Positions 44,455 through 52,862 of a DNA stretch of 64,000 bases are shown in pieces. Below the pieces are notes generated by a model, which was not told the DNA's origin, did not search any database, and worked only from the letters and a program-made list of their open reading frames with translations. This DNA comes from Lachnospiraceae bacterium (GTDB taxonomy: Bacteria > Bacillota > Clostridia > Lachnospirales > Lachnospiraceae). The stretch lies in NCBI GenBank assembly GCA_910575835.1, contig CAJTGB010000012.1, positions 56,012 through 120,011 on the forward strand, written 5' to 3'. The position numbers were made by a program, and so were the translations under genes. Each line of letters starts with the position of its first letter. Within the stretch, counting starts at the first letter, position 1.

Positions 44455-46014
44455 CTATCTCACTTCTCTTACAAACACAGCCGCCGCTCCCGGAATCGTT
44501 AGCACTCCATTCTCAAGCACAGCATCTTTGCCGTTCTGATAGATCACCTCGCCTAATTTCCCATCGTAAGCGAAGCTTGCGTCCTTCCCGGATGGATTGA
44601 CGACGATCAGCACTGATTCCTCGTCATTGAATCTTCTATACGCCAGCGGATATGCATTCTCCTCGCAGTAGACGAATTCCACCTTCGCCTCGCTCTGAAG
44701 CACCTTCGTCGCCTGGCGGATGCCGATCAGCTTCTTCACCTCATGGTATACAGAATTCGGATCTTTCATCTGATTCTCAGCCGTCGGACGGTTCTCATCC
44801 GGATCGATCGGGATGTACAATTCATCCGCCTTCGCCTCGGAGAATCCCGCGTTCAATCCGCCGTTCCACTGCATCGGAGAACGGGAACCTGTACGGATAT
44901 ATCCGCCCTCCACGGACACCACGTCCTTAAGATACCGCATGCCGATCTCATCTCCGTAATAGATGAACGGCGCGCCCGGCAGCGACAGGATGAACGCGAA
45001 TACGATCTTCACCTCTTCATCGTCCAGCCAGTTGGTGAGACGCTCCATATCATGATTGCCGGACGGCATACAGATCATACCCTTGCCGTTGGTCGGCTCA
45101 TAGCATTTCTTATAATAATCGATGAACGCCTTCGCATTGCCCTTCCCCTCACGGGAGAAATACGGGTTATCCGCATGGTACAGATCCGTATAGTGGCTCG
45201 GTCCGAAGTGAAGCATGAAGTCCATATGATACCCGGATCTCAACGACCTGTCCGGCTGTCCCCACTCGGAGATCATGGCCGCCTCCGGGAATTCCTTATC
45301 CAGGAAATCACGGAAATCGCTCCACAGTGCAATCGTACCTTCCTGCTCGGGATCGTTCTTCACAAGCGAACCTGCCATATCCACACGGAATCCGTCACAG
45401 CCCATCTTAAGCCAGAACCGCATCACATCCTTGATCGCCTCGCGGGTTGCCAGCGCATCCTCTGAATCCATAGGCTGCTGCCAGTGCGGATTCTCTACCT
45501 TATAGCATCCGTAATTCAAACAGGGCTGATGCGCATAGAAATTCACCGCCACACAGCCGTTCCTCTGGCTCATTCCCCGAAGGAATCCCCGGATGTTCTC
45601 ATCTCCTTCGAATTCCGTCCATGCATCGTCCGTCCACACGTACCGGCCTGAGCAGGAGTTCTTCTCCGGTTTTAAAGATTCCTTGAACCACTCATGCTCC
45701 CATGAGGTATGCCCCGGAACCAGATCCAACAGCACATGCATATCCCTCTTATGGATCTCATCAAATAACCTCTTAAGATCTGCATTGGTTCCATAGCGGG
45801 GAGCCACCTTCATATAATCAGATACATCGTATCCCGCGTCCAAAAACGGCGACTCAAAGCAGGGATTCAGCCAGATCGCATTGCATCCAAGCTCAGCAAT
45901 ATAATCCAGATGATCAATGATCCCCTGGATATCCCCGATTCCGTCCGCATTCGTATCCGCGAAAGACTGCGGATAGATCTCATAGAATACTGCATTTTTT
46001 AACCATTCAACCAT
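44455..46014 (-). CDS. GH13 alpha-amylase family glycosidase
   Basis: 519 aa. It has WLKNAVFYEIYPQSFADTNA, LDLVPGHTSWEHEWF, nucleophile Asp in GFRVDMAGS, acid/base Glu in ISEWG, and PSGNHDMERL. It is more distant from the two plus-strand GH13 enzymes. No signal peptide, so cytosolic. It is last in the msmE-type operon (52 bp after the ATPase gene), so it probably hydrolyses the sugar imported by that transporter. Exact bond specificity is unclear. Confidence 0.92.
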   Translation of the reverse strand: MVEWLKNAVFYEIYPQSFADTNADGIGDIQGIIDHLDYIAELGCNAIWLNPCFESPFLDAGYDVSDYMKVAPRYGTNADLKRLFDEIHKRDMHVLLDLVPGHTSWEHEWFKESLKPEKNSCSGRYVWTDDAWTEFEGDENIRGFLRGMSQRNGCVAVNFYAHQPCLNYGCYKVENPHWQQPMDSEDALATREAIKDVMRFWLKMGCDGFRVDMAGSLVKNDPEQEGTIALWSDFRDFLDKEFPEAAMISEWGQPDRSLRSGYHMDFMLHFGPSHYTDLYHADNPYFSREGKGNAKAFIDYYKKCYEPTNGKGMICMPSGNHDMERLTNWLDDEEVKIVFAFILSLPGAPFIYYGDEIGMRYLKDVVSVEGGYIRTGSRSPMQWNGGLNAGFSEAKADELYIPIDPDENRPTAENQMKDPNSVYHEVKKLIGIRQATKVLQSEAKVEFVYCEENAYPLAYRRFNDEESVLIVVNPSGKDASFAYDGKLGEVIYQNGKDAVLENGVLTIPGAAAVFVREVR

Positions 46015-46066
46015 TTTATCTACCTCTTTACATACATTCGTGTAACAGCTTACCAGTTATCTTTCG

Positions 46067-47167
46067 CTAATGACAGATCGCCTTCTCTGTCTCCTTATCG
46101 AAGAAATGCGCCTTCTCCATCTTAGCCGCTATCTTAGCCGGCCCTTTTTCGAGCGGCTTCTCCGATGAAGCGATCTTCACCGTCACCGGAATATCCTCAA
46201 CCGTCAGATGCAGGTGGTAATCCGCCCCCATCAATTCACTGAAATTCATCTCTGCATTCAGAGTATTATCCTTCGTCATCTTCTCCTTCGGAAGGAAATC
46301 CTCCAGACGCAGTCCCATGATTACAGATTTCCCAGCATACGGCGCAAGCGCTTTCTTCTTGAAATCCGGTATAAGCAATCTGTTCTTCCTGACAATTGCG
46401 TAGAGATTACCGCCCTCCTTAACGATATCGGCATCCATAAAATTCATCTGCGGGCTTCCGATAAATCCGGCAACAAACAGATTATCCGGCGTATCATAGA
46501 GAACCTGCGGCGTGTCAAACTGCTGGACGATCCCTTCCTTCATAACCACGATCCGGTCGCCCATCGTCATAGCCTCCGTCTGGTCATGGGTAACATACAC
46601 AAAAGTAATGTCCAATTTCTGATGAAGCTTGGCGATCTCCGTTCTCATGGAAGCGCGCAGCTTGGCGTCCAGGTTAGACAGCGGCTCGTCCAGAAGGAAT
46701 ACAGCCGGGTTGCGGACCATCGCACGGCCGAGCGCCACCCTCTGACGCTGACCGCCGGAGAGTTCCTTAGGTTTGCGGGTCAGCAGGTGTTCAAGGTCAA
46801 GGATCTTCGCCGCTTCATGCACACGGCGGTCGATCTCGGCTTTGTCCTCCTTGCGGAGATTCAGGCCGAAGGAAATATTCTTATACACGTTCATATGAGG
46901 ATAGAGCGCATAGTTCTGGAATACCATCGCAATGTCCCTGTCTTTAGGCGGAACCTTATTCACAAGCCGGTCCCCGATATATACTTCACCTTCTGTAATG
47001 GTTTCAAGCCCTGCGATCATACGCAGAGTGGTAGACTTCCCGCATCCCGACGGACCTACCAGGATAATAAATTCCTTATCCTTGATCTCCAGGTTCAGAT
47101 TCGGAACGACCGGAGATGCCGCTCCATCATAGGTCTTTGTTACATTTTTAAAACTGATCGAAGCCAT
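46067..47167 (-). CDS. Sugar ABC transporter ATPase (MsmK/UgpC type)
   Basis: 366 aa from ATG 47167 (AGGAGG nine bases upstream). Walker A GPSGCGKSTTLRMIAG, signature LSGGQRQRVALGRAM, Walker B VFLLDEPLSNLDA, and a C-terminal TOBE domain are present. In Firmicutes one such ATPase often serves several sugar transporters; here it is in the same operon as its likely permeases. Confidence 0.95.
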   Translation of the reverse strand: MASISFKNVTKTYDGAASPVVPNLNLEIKDKEFIILVGPSGCGKSTTLRMIAGLETITEGEVYIGDRLVNKVPPKDRDIAMVFQNYALYPHMNVYKNISFGLNLRKEDKAEIDRRVHEAAKILDLEHLLTRKPKELSGGQRQRVALGRAMVRNPAVFLLDEPLSNLDAKLRASMRTEIAKLHQKLDITFVYVTHDQTEAMTMGDRIVVMKEGIVQQFDTPQVLYDTPDNLFVAGFIGSPQMNFMDADIVKEGGNLYAIVRKNRLLIPDFKKKALAPYAGKSVIMGLRLEDFLPKEKMTKDNTLNAEMNFSELMGADYHLHLTVEDIPVTVKIASSEKPLEKGPAKIAAKMEKAHFFDKETEKAICH

Positions 47168-47203
47168 AATCATTCTCCTCCTAGTTATTAATCGTTTTTA
47201 TGT

Positions 47204-47899
47204 TCAGAAGCCTGCGTGTTCTTCGTCGATGAACAGCGCCTCGCCGGGAGCTTCATGCGGCGCCTCTAATTTCTCCGGATCGATCATCATAAAAGCCTTC
47301 TTAAAGAAGATACTGTTCAGATAAGCAACGATCCCGAATCCAAGCGTTCCCCACAGAAACACCGCAAGGCTGACGCCGTTAGGATTCATGAAGAAGGACA
47401 GATACACCGCTCCCGCAGTCAACAGGATACTGAGAACCGTCCACGGCAGCGCCGCGATGCTTAGAAGCCACGCATTCTTCAGCGTATTTCTGACGCTGTT
47501 TCGGTATCTTGCCTGCAGAGGGAACAGGTATTGGAATCCGAAGAGGAATATCACGCACATCATGAAGAAGCTGATCCGATATACTCTTCCCATCATACCT
47601 GTCATACCGCTCACGATAAAGTAATAGATCCCAAGGAACGCAGCAGCCAACAGGCAGATCATCCAGATCGCCGTCCCCTGCATGAAGTTCTGCTTAAAAG
47701 CATTCCAGAACTGCTTCGCAATGATATCATCCTCATCCTCGTCCCAGATCGCCTGCATACAGGCAAACAATGCCGACAGTGCCGCCCCGATCGTAAAAAG
47801 CGGCAGGGAAAACAGGCAGAATAATACATTACACAGGAATATATTCGCTAATTTCCCCAGATTGTACATCAAAGGGCCATTCATATCAAACAAATTCAT
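47204..47899 (-). CDS. YesL family membrane protein (DUF624)
   Basis: 231 aa with five or six membrane helices. The N-terminus MNLFDMNGPLMYNLGKLANI and FCLFSLPLFTIGAALSALFA are typical of YesL/DUF624. These proteins occur within sugar ABC operons in Firmicutes; their role is unknown, perhaps accessory to uptake. It lies between the permease and ATPase genes (25 and 36 bp gaps). Confidence 0.9.
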   Translation of the reverse strand: MNLFDMNGPLMYNLGKLANIFLCNVLFCLFSLPLFTIGAALSALFACMQAIWDEDEDDIIAKQFWNAFKQNFMQGTAIWMICLLAAAFLGIYYFIVSGMTGMMGRVYRISFFMMCVIFLFGFQYLFPLQARYRNSVRNTLKNAWLLSIAALPWTVLSILLTAGAVYLSFFMNPNGVSLAVFLWGTLGFGIVAYLNSIFFKKAFMMIDPEKLEAPHEAPGEALFIDEEHAGF

Positions 47900-47924
47900 C
47901 GCAGACTCCTTCCATATGAAATAT

Positions 47925-48785
47925 TTACTTGATCGCGCCTTCTACCATTCCGTTCATGATCTGCTTCTGTGCAACCAGGAAGATCACGATCATCGGAACG
48001 ATCGCCAGAAGCGCCGCCGTCAGGATCAGATCCCACTGTTTTACATAGGAACCCACGAAAGCCTGCACTGCAACCGGAAGAGTCTTGACCTTGCCGTTCT
48101 GTCCAAGCATCAGTGAAGGCAGCAGGTAGTCGTTCCAGATCCACATACCATTCAATATGGTGACCGTCGTGATGACCGGTGTCAGAAGCGGGAAGATGAT
48201 TCGGAAAAATGTTCCTTCCGGGGAGCAGCCGTCGATAGCCGCCGCCTCTTCAAGCTCATAAGGGATACCCTTGATAAAACCTGTCAGGATGAATACCGTC
48301 ATAGCTCCTCCGAATCCGCAGTATGCGAACACGATACCCGGGATGGACTGCAGCATGGAGATCCCGATAAACTGGCTCACATCACGGAATGTAGAGATCA
48401 GCGGAAGCATAACGACCTGGAACGGAATGATCATGGATGCAATGAATACCATATAGATAGCCGTGGACCATTTGGTCTTGTTCCGGCAGATCACCCACGC
48501 TGCCATACCGCCGAAAAGCGCCAGTAATACCAGAGACAGAACCGTGATGATCACGGAAGTACCGAATGCATACCAGAAGTTAAAATTAGAGTTATTGACT
48601 ACAGCTGAAATATTCGCCATTAGCTGTGAAAAGCTTACTCCGCCAAAGCCTACCGGATTGGATACGATGCCGTTGGCATTCTTAAAGGTATTCAGCACAA
48701 CCAGATAGAACGGGAACAGTGTGTAAACTGCAACTATCGTGCCAAGAATTGTAAAGATTATTTTGCTTGATTTCTTCATTTTCAT
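47925..48785 (-). CDS. Carbohydrate ABC permease (MalG type)
   Basis: 286 aa, six membrane helices, EAA loop LEEAAAIDGCSPEGTFFRII facing the ATPase. Its ATG shares one base with the stop of the preceding permease (TAATG), and AAGGAGGTG is upstream inside that gene. It pairs with the MalF-type permease to import sugar. Confidence 0.95.
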   Translation of the reverse strand: MKMKKSSKIIFTILGTIVAVYTLFPFYLVVLNTFKNANGIVSNPVGFGGVSFSQLMANISAVVNNSNFNFWYAFGTSVIITVLSLVLLALFGGMAAWVICRNKTKWSTAIYMVFIASMIIPFQVVMLPLISTFRDVSQFIGISMLQSIPGIVFAYCGFGGAMTVFILTGFIKGIPYELEEAAAIDGCSPEGTFFRIIFPLLTPVITTVTILNGMWIWNDYLLPSLMLGQNGKVKTLPVAVQAFVGSYVKQWDLILTAALLAIVPMIVIFLVAQKQIMNGMVEGAIK

Positions 48786-49849
48786 TACAATTCCACCTCC
48801 TTGCTGTTGGATATACGAACCTGAATGATCGATACACTTGCCAGAATGATGAAGAACAGAACGGCTTTCGCCTGTCCGAGCGCATAACTGTTCTTCGTGA
48901 TCGCCGTATTGTAGATATTAAGAGCAAGCATCTGCGTACCGTTTGTCAGGTAACTTCCCATGAAATCCGCAACCGATCCGGTACCGTTTGTCAGCGCCAT
49001 ATTCACATCAAACTGTTTGAACGCCGACGTCAGTGTCAGGAAGGTACAGATCGTAACTGTGGACGCGATCATAGGTATCTTGATCTTGAACAGAGTCGTC
49101 AGAGCATTGGCTCCGTCGATCTGGGATGCTTCCAGAACATCCTTCGGAACGGTTGTAAGTCCTGTCACATAGATCAGCATGATATAACCTGCGTACTGCC
49201 AGATATATACGACTACGATCGCCGCGAACGCTGTCTTTGTATTGGCCAGGATAGAATTCATCATCCCCCACTTGGATGTGATCTGTATCAGCACGTTATT
49301 GAATACGAACTGCCAGATATAACCCAGTACGATACCGCCGATCAGGTTCGGCAGGAAATACGACGCACGGAAGAAATTGATCCCTCTCATCTTCGATGTA
49401 CAGAGCAAGGCAAGCATAAACCCGATCACATTGATCAGAACCATGTTGAATATAACAAACAAAAATGTAAGCAGCACAGACCATACAAAGGACGGATCCT
49501 TAAACATCGTTGCATAATTGGCGAATCCGACAACCCCTGTCAGTCTGATTCCGTTCCAGTCCGTAAATGAGTAAATAATACCCAGGCCTAACGGGATAAG
49601 AACTGTCACGGCAAACGTAAACAGCAGCGGAAACAGGAATATAAAGTTGATAATGCTGCGATGATGTTCTACTGTCGGGAAGAAATACAGGCCGACCAGA
49701 AATACGACCGCACCGATCACCAGCAATGGTCCTCTGTAAGAAGCACTGCTGCCGCTAAAATCCAGAACCAGTGCAAACGCCAGACCTGCAATGCCCGCGG
49801 CCAGAAGAACATATGACAACAATTTTGTATTTTTTGAGTTTTCAGCCAT
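48785..49849 (-). CDS. Carbohydrate ABC permease (MalF type) with two extra N-terminal helices
   Basis: 354 aa. Two N-terminal hydrophobic helices (about 10-30 and 38-56) precede the usual six, and the EAA loop reads LEASQIDGANALTTLFKIKI. It forms the channel with the MalG-type protein. It comes after a strong terminator hairpin that separates it from the binding-protein gene. Confidence 0.94.
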   Translation of the reverse strand: MAENSKNTKLLSYVLLAAGIAGLAFALVLDFSGSSASYRGPLLVIGAVVFLVGLYFFPTVEHHRSIINFIFLFPLLFTFAVTVLIPLGLGIIYSFTDWNGIRLTGVVGFANYATMFKDPSFVWSVLLTFLFVIFNMVLINVIGFMLALLCTSKMRGINFFRASYFLPNLIGGIVLGYIWQFVFNNVLIQITSKWGMMNSILANTKTAFAAIVVVYIWQYAGYIMLIYVTGLTTVPKDVLEASQIDGANALTTLFKIKIPMIASTVTICTFLTLTSAFKQFDVNMALTNGTGSVADFMGSYLTNGTQMLALNIYNTAITKNSYALGQAKAVLFFIILASVSIIQVRISNSKEVEL

Positions 49850-49881
49850 TGTTACAGCTCCTCTCTCTTATTTTTCATGAC

Positions 49882-49911
49882 AAAAAGGACGGCAGCACGC
49901 CGCTGCCGTCC
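49882..49911 (-). terminator. Intra-operon terminator after the sugar-binding protein gene
   Basis: Perfect 10-bp stem GGACGGCAGC (49887-49896) / GCTGCCGTCC (49902-49911), followed on the minus strand by TTTTTG. Partial termination here would give more binding protein than permease. Confidence 0.85.
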
Positions 49912-49957
49912 ACCTCTTAAACAGTGGTCTAATTCCAAGGGTTACGCCCCCGTAAAA

Positions 49958-51274
49958 TTAGTTCGCGTAGCAAGCCTCACTAACCTGCTGAATTGTCTTT
50001 ATAAAGCCTTCCGTATCCAAAGCGCCTGACGCATAGTCGGCAAATACCTGACCGGTGTAATTCATTGCATAGCCTTCTTTCATATCAAGCCAGTGCCAGG
50101 ATGAAGTCTTCTCTGCGGAAATATAATCTACCATCGCCTGTGCAAACGGATCTGACGCAACATGAGTACAGGATTTGAACGGACTGATGAATCCGGCCTC
50201 CTCAACCAGTACCTTCTGAGCAGTGTCTTCTGACATCCACTGTAAGAATGCCTTCGCCTCATCTACATTGCCCTCAGAGTATACAGACCACCAGGAAGGT
50301 GAATTTGTGAGGATCGTGTCAATACCGTCCTGGAACGCATAAGGAATCATTCCGACCTCAAAATTCCCTGCTGCGTCATAGGCATCCTTGTCATCTGTCG
50401 TCATAGTAGCCCCGATCCAGGAACCCTGTGTAACAAACGCGTATTTACCGGAAGCAAAGTTTAAGATCTGCTGATCGTATGTACCGGAAACCAACAGCGC
50501 CGGGTCAGAATACTCATTCAAAACACCGACATACTCAGCAAAATCCGTGAGACGTTCCTCGTCAAACTTACCGCCGTCGTTCAGAAGATCGATATATGTA
50601 GTGTCATCGCGCTCAAGACCTGCATCCAGATAGTTCGCGAATACATGCTGGCCTGTTGACCAGTAAAGGTTTGTAGGTTCTGCACAGTAACCTACTACTG
50701 CATCGATACCAAGCTCATCCTTCTTGGAATCCAGAGTCTTAAATGCTTCTTCAAGTTTTGCCGTATCTGTAAGCGTAGCCGGGTCAATCTCAGCCTTTTC
50801 AATAATGCTCTTATTGTAAGCAAGACCGATAGCCTCTACGGTATATGGATATCCGATGGTTCCTTCTTCAGCGTCGACATATGCGTTATCTGTGTCGGCC
50901 GCCCACTTCTCATCGCTCATATCCACCAGCATTCCAGACCAGTTCTTGAACTCAGGTCCTAACGCATTTACAAAGATATCCGGCATATTGCCAGCCTGAT
51001 AGTAGCCCTTGATCGTACCCTGGATGTCAACACCGCCGCCCATAGATTCGATCTCAACCGTCACGCCGCTCTCTTCCTTGTACATCTCAGCCAGTTTTTT
51101 CAAAGTACCGTCTATCTCGATCTTACCATTTACCAGGCGAATTGTTTTGCCGTCTGAACCAGATGAAGAACCGCCGCCTGAGCCGCCATCAGAATCTCCG
51201 CCTGATGAACCGCATGCTGCTAAACCTAATACCATCGTTGCCGCCAAAAATGCTGCAATAACTTTCCTTTTCAT
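49958..51274 (-). CDS. Sugar-binding lipoprotein of ABC transporter
   Basis: 438 aa from ATG 51274 (GGAGGACAAA upstream); the longer frame from 51424 is rejected. The signal peptide with lipobox LAAC places a lipid-anchored Cys near residue 21, followed by a Gly/Ser-rich linker. The solute-binding fold of family 1 follows (VTVEIESMGGGVDIQGTIKG, ANYLDAGLE, FVTQGSWIGATM). It captures an oligosaccharide for the downstream permeases. Context suggests alpha-glucosides; the ligand is not proven. Confidence 0.94.
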   Translation of the reverse strand: MKRKVIAAFLAATMVLGLAACGSSGGDSDGGSGGGSSSGSDGKTIRLVNGKIEIDGTLKKLAEMYKEESGVTVEIESMGGGVDIQGTIKGYYQAGNMPDIFVNALGPEFKNWSGMLVDMSDEKWAADTDNAYVDAEEGTIGYPYTVEAIGLAYNKSIIEKAEIDPATLTDTAKLEEAFKTLDSKKDELGIDAVVGYCAEPTNLYWSTGQHVFANYLDAGLERDDTTYIDLLNDGGKFDEERLTDFAEYVGVLNEYSDPALLVSGTYDQQILNFASGKYAFVTQGSWIGATMTTDDKDAYDAAGNFEVGMIPYAFQDGIDTILTNSPSWWSVYSEGNVDEAKAFLQWMSEDTAQKVLVEEAGFISPFKSCTHVASDPFAQAMVDYISAEKTSSWHWLDMKEGYAMNYTGQVFADYASGALDTEGFIKTIQQVSEACYAN

Positions 51275-51326
51275 TTTGTCCTCCACAGTTTGATTATTTT
51301 TGTTATAACAAATAAAATTTTCTACC

Positions 51327-51498
51327 TTTTGCGCATAAGGTATCTTGCTAGATATATTAGCATTTATTTTATAATCTTGCAATATCTTTTGCGCATAAGT
51401 TTCAAAAAATATGTCTAAAGACATATTTTTATTTATCTTTTACAAATTTATGACATAATTATTATGCAACTTCACAACGCTTTCCCTTATGCGCAAAA
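51327..51498. promoter_or_regulatory. Three TTTTGCGCATAA operators around the sugar operon promoter
   Basis: Identical 12-bp near-palindromes at 51327-51338 and 51387-51398, and the same site inverted at 51487-51498; start-to-start distances are 60 and 100 bp. A half-like TTTTGCATA occurs near 51515. Symmetric sites centred on GCGC are typical of LacI-family operators, and the lacI gene is adjacent. The 368-base gap 51275-51642 is explained by these sites, the promoter and the lacI terminator. Confidence 0.8.
51354..51382 (-). promoter_or_regulatory. Promoter of the sugar ABC operon
   Basis: Minus strand TTGCAA (51377-51382), 17-bp spacer, TAATAT (51354-51359). One operator lies 4 bp upstream of the -35 and another about 10 bp past the predicted start. 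Confidence 0.7.
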
Positions 51499-51539
51499 GT
51501 CATTTCAGTCATTCTTTTGCATATCCTCCTGAGCCAACG

Positions 51540-51605
51540 CAAAAAACCTGCGAACAAAGCTTCTCTTGCAGCGCAATCTGCGCGGCAAAACCTCCGTCCG
51601 CAGGT
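51540..51605 (-). terminator. Terminator of the lacI gene
   Basis: On the minus strand ACCTGCG (51599-51605) pairs with CGCAGGT (51546-51552), followed by a T-run. The loop holds a GCGCAGATTGCGC sub-hairpin. Confidence 0.65.
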
Positions 51606-51642
51606 CTCTCTAACCTACTCTCTCTAAATTTATCTATTCGAT

Positions 51643-52725
51643 CTATTCGTCTGCATTCCCGTCGTTACAACTGCCGCTCATATCATTCTCCTGACTGTAG
51701 CTGCCATATGCCGAGATCGTCTTCACGCTGTCCCTCACAACGAGCTCAATGGGAAGCTTCACATCCCACTCCGGGATCTCTTCCTCCTGGATCATCTTTA
51801 TCAGCGTATTCACGGCAAGCCGTCCTCTCTTCGCAGGATCCTGCCGGACCGTCGTAAGCGCCGGCCGGATGATCCTGGACAGCAGGACGTCGTCAAATCC
51901 CGTAAAGGACAGATCTTCCGGAATCCTCACTCCCCGATCGCTGAAATAGCTCATCAGCAATGCTGCCCAGTAATCCGAACAGCACATAAATACCGTATAA
52001 TTCCTGGACAGATAGAACAGCTCTTCCATACTTGCCTCCCTCTCAGCCGTTCCGGGGCGGATGATCAGCAGGTCCTTCGAATCTGCCTTAAGTCCGTACT
52101 TAGCCAGAGCCTTCTGATGGCCGATATAGCGGATATAATCCACACCCTCCATGTTATCCGCCAGAAATGCGATCCTTCTGTGGCCGCGGTCCAGAAGATG
52201 CAGAGTCATCTCGTAAGCACCCTTCTCATCATCCAGTCCCACATTCACATAATTCATGATATCCCTGGGCGCATAACTGTCTATCAGAACGATCGGGTTC
52301 TTATACCTGCTCTTGATCTTAACAAAATCATCATGCAATATCCCCAGAAGGATCAGGCCGTCAACGTTCCATGTCAGGATATTCCTGATCAGCTCAGAGA
52401 TATCATCCGATGTATAGATCATCATAAAATATCCTCTGCTTCGTATCTCTGATTCGATCGCCCCTAGCAGCACGCTGAAAAACGGGTCCGCTATTATATT
52501 ATCATACTGATCCTTCCTGCCCTTCAGCGAAACGCCGATGATCTTGGAACACTTCTGCGTAAGGCTTCTGGCGCTGTTATTCGGAACATAATCATATTCT
52601 TTTAATAATTTTTCTACCTTCTCTACCGTCTTCTGCGAGACCTCGCTTGTCTTTCCATGGATGACATTCGACACCGTCGTCGTGCTGATCCCCAGCATAT
52701 CGGCCATATCTTTGATCGTTATCAT
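51643..52725 (-). CDS. LacI family transcriptional regulator
   Basis: 360 aa from ATG 52725 (GGAGGTGTTAT upstream). The N-terminal helix-turn-helix is MITIKDMADMLGISTTTVSN, then VIHGKTSEVSQKT and the hinge VPNNSARSLTQKCSKIIGV. The periplasmic-binding-like sensor domain follows. It very likely controls the downstream sugar operon through the TTTTGCGCATAA sites; the ligand would be the imported sugar or a breakdown product. Confidence 0.95.
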   Translation of the reverse strand: MITIKDMADMLGISTTTVSNVIHGKTSEVSQKTVEKVEKLLKEYDYVPNNSARSLTQKCSKIIGVSLKGRKDQYDNIIADPFFSVLLGAIESEIRSRGYFMMIYTSDDISELIRNILTWNVDGLILLGILHDDFVKIKSRYKNPIVLIDSYAPRDIMNYVNVGLDDEKGAYEMTLHLLDRGHRRIAFLADNMEGVDYIRYIGHQKALAKYGLKADSKDLLIIRPGTAEREASMEELFYLSRNYTVFMCCSDYWAALLMSYFSDRGVRIPEDLSFTGFDDVLLSRIIRPALTTVRQDPAKRGRLAVNTLIKMIQEEEIPEWDVKLPIELVVRDSVKTISAYGSYSQENDMSGSCNDGNADE

Positions 52726-52862
52726 ATAACACCTCCGTAACGATTCTTCGTATACAACAATGTACCCCTGCCGTAAGTCCGGCAAGCTATATTAATCCAT
52801 GAAAATTATATCATAAAACAGTACCAGCAACAAGTATCTATAATCCGCGTCTTAATCGCGTC

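Noticed and set aside
51274..51424. Fifty-residue N-terminal extension of the sugar-binding protein
   Set aside because: It crosses the operators and promoter, and the signal peptide with lipobox begins at 51274 behind GGAGG.
51505..51532. AGGAGGATATG followed by a five-codon frame in the gap before the binding-protein gene (minus strand)
   Set aside because: Far too short, and it lies between the lacI terminator and the operators with no sign of a leader-peptide attenuator.
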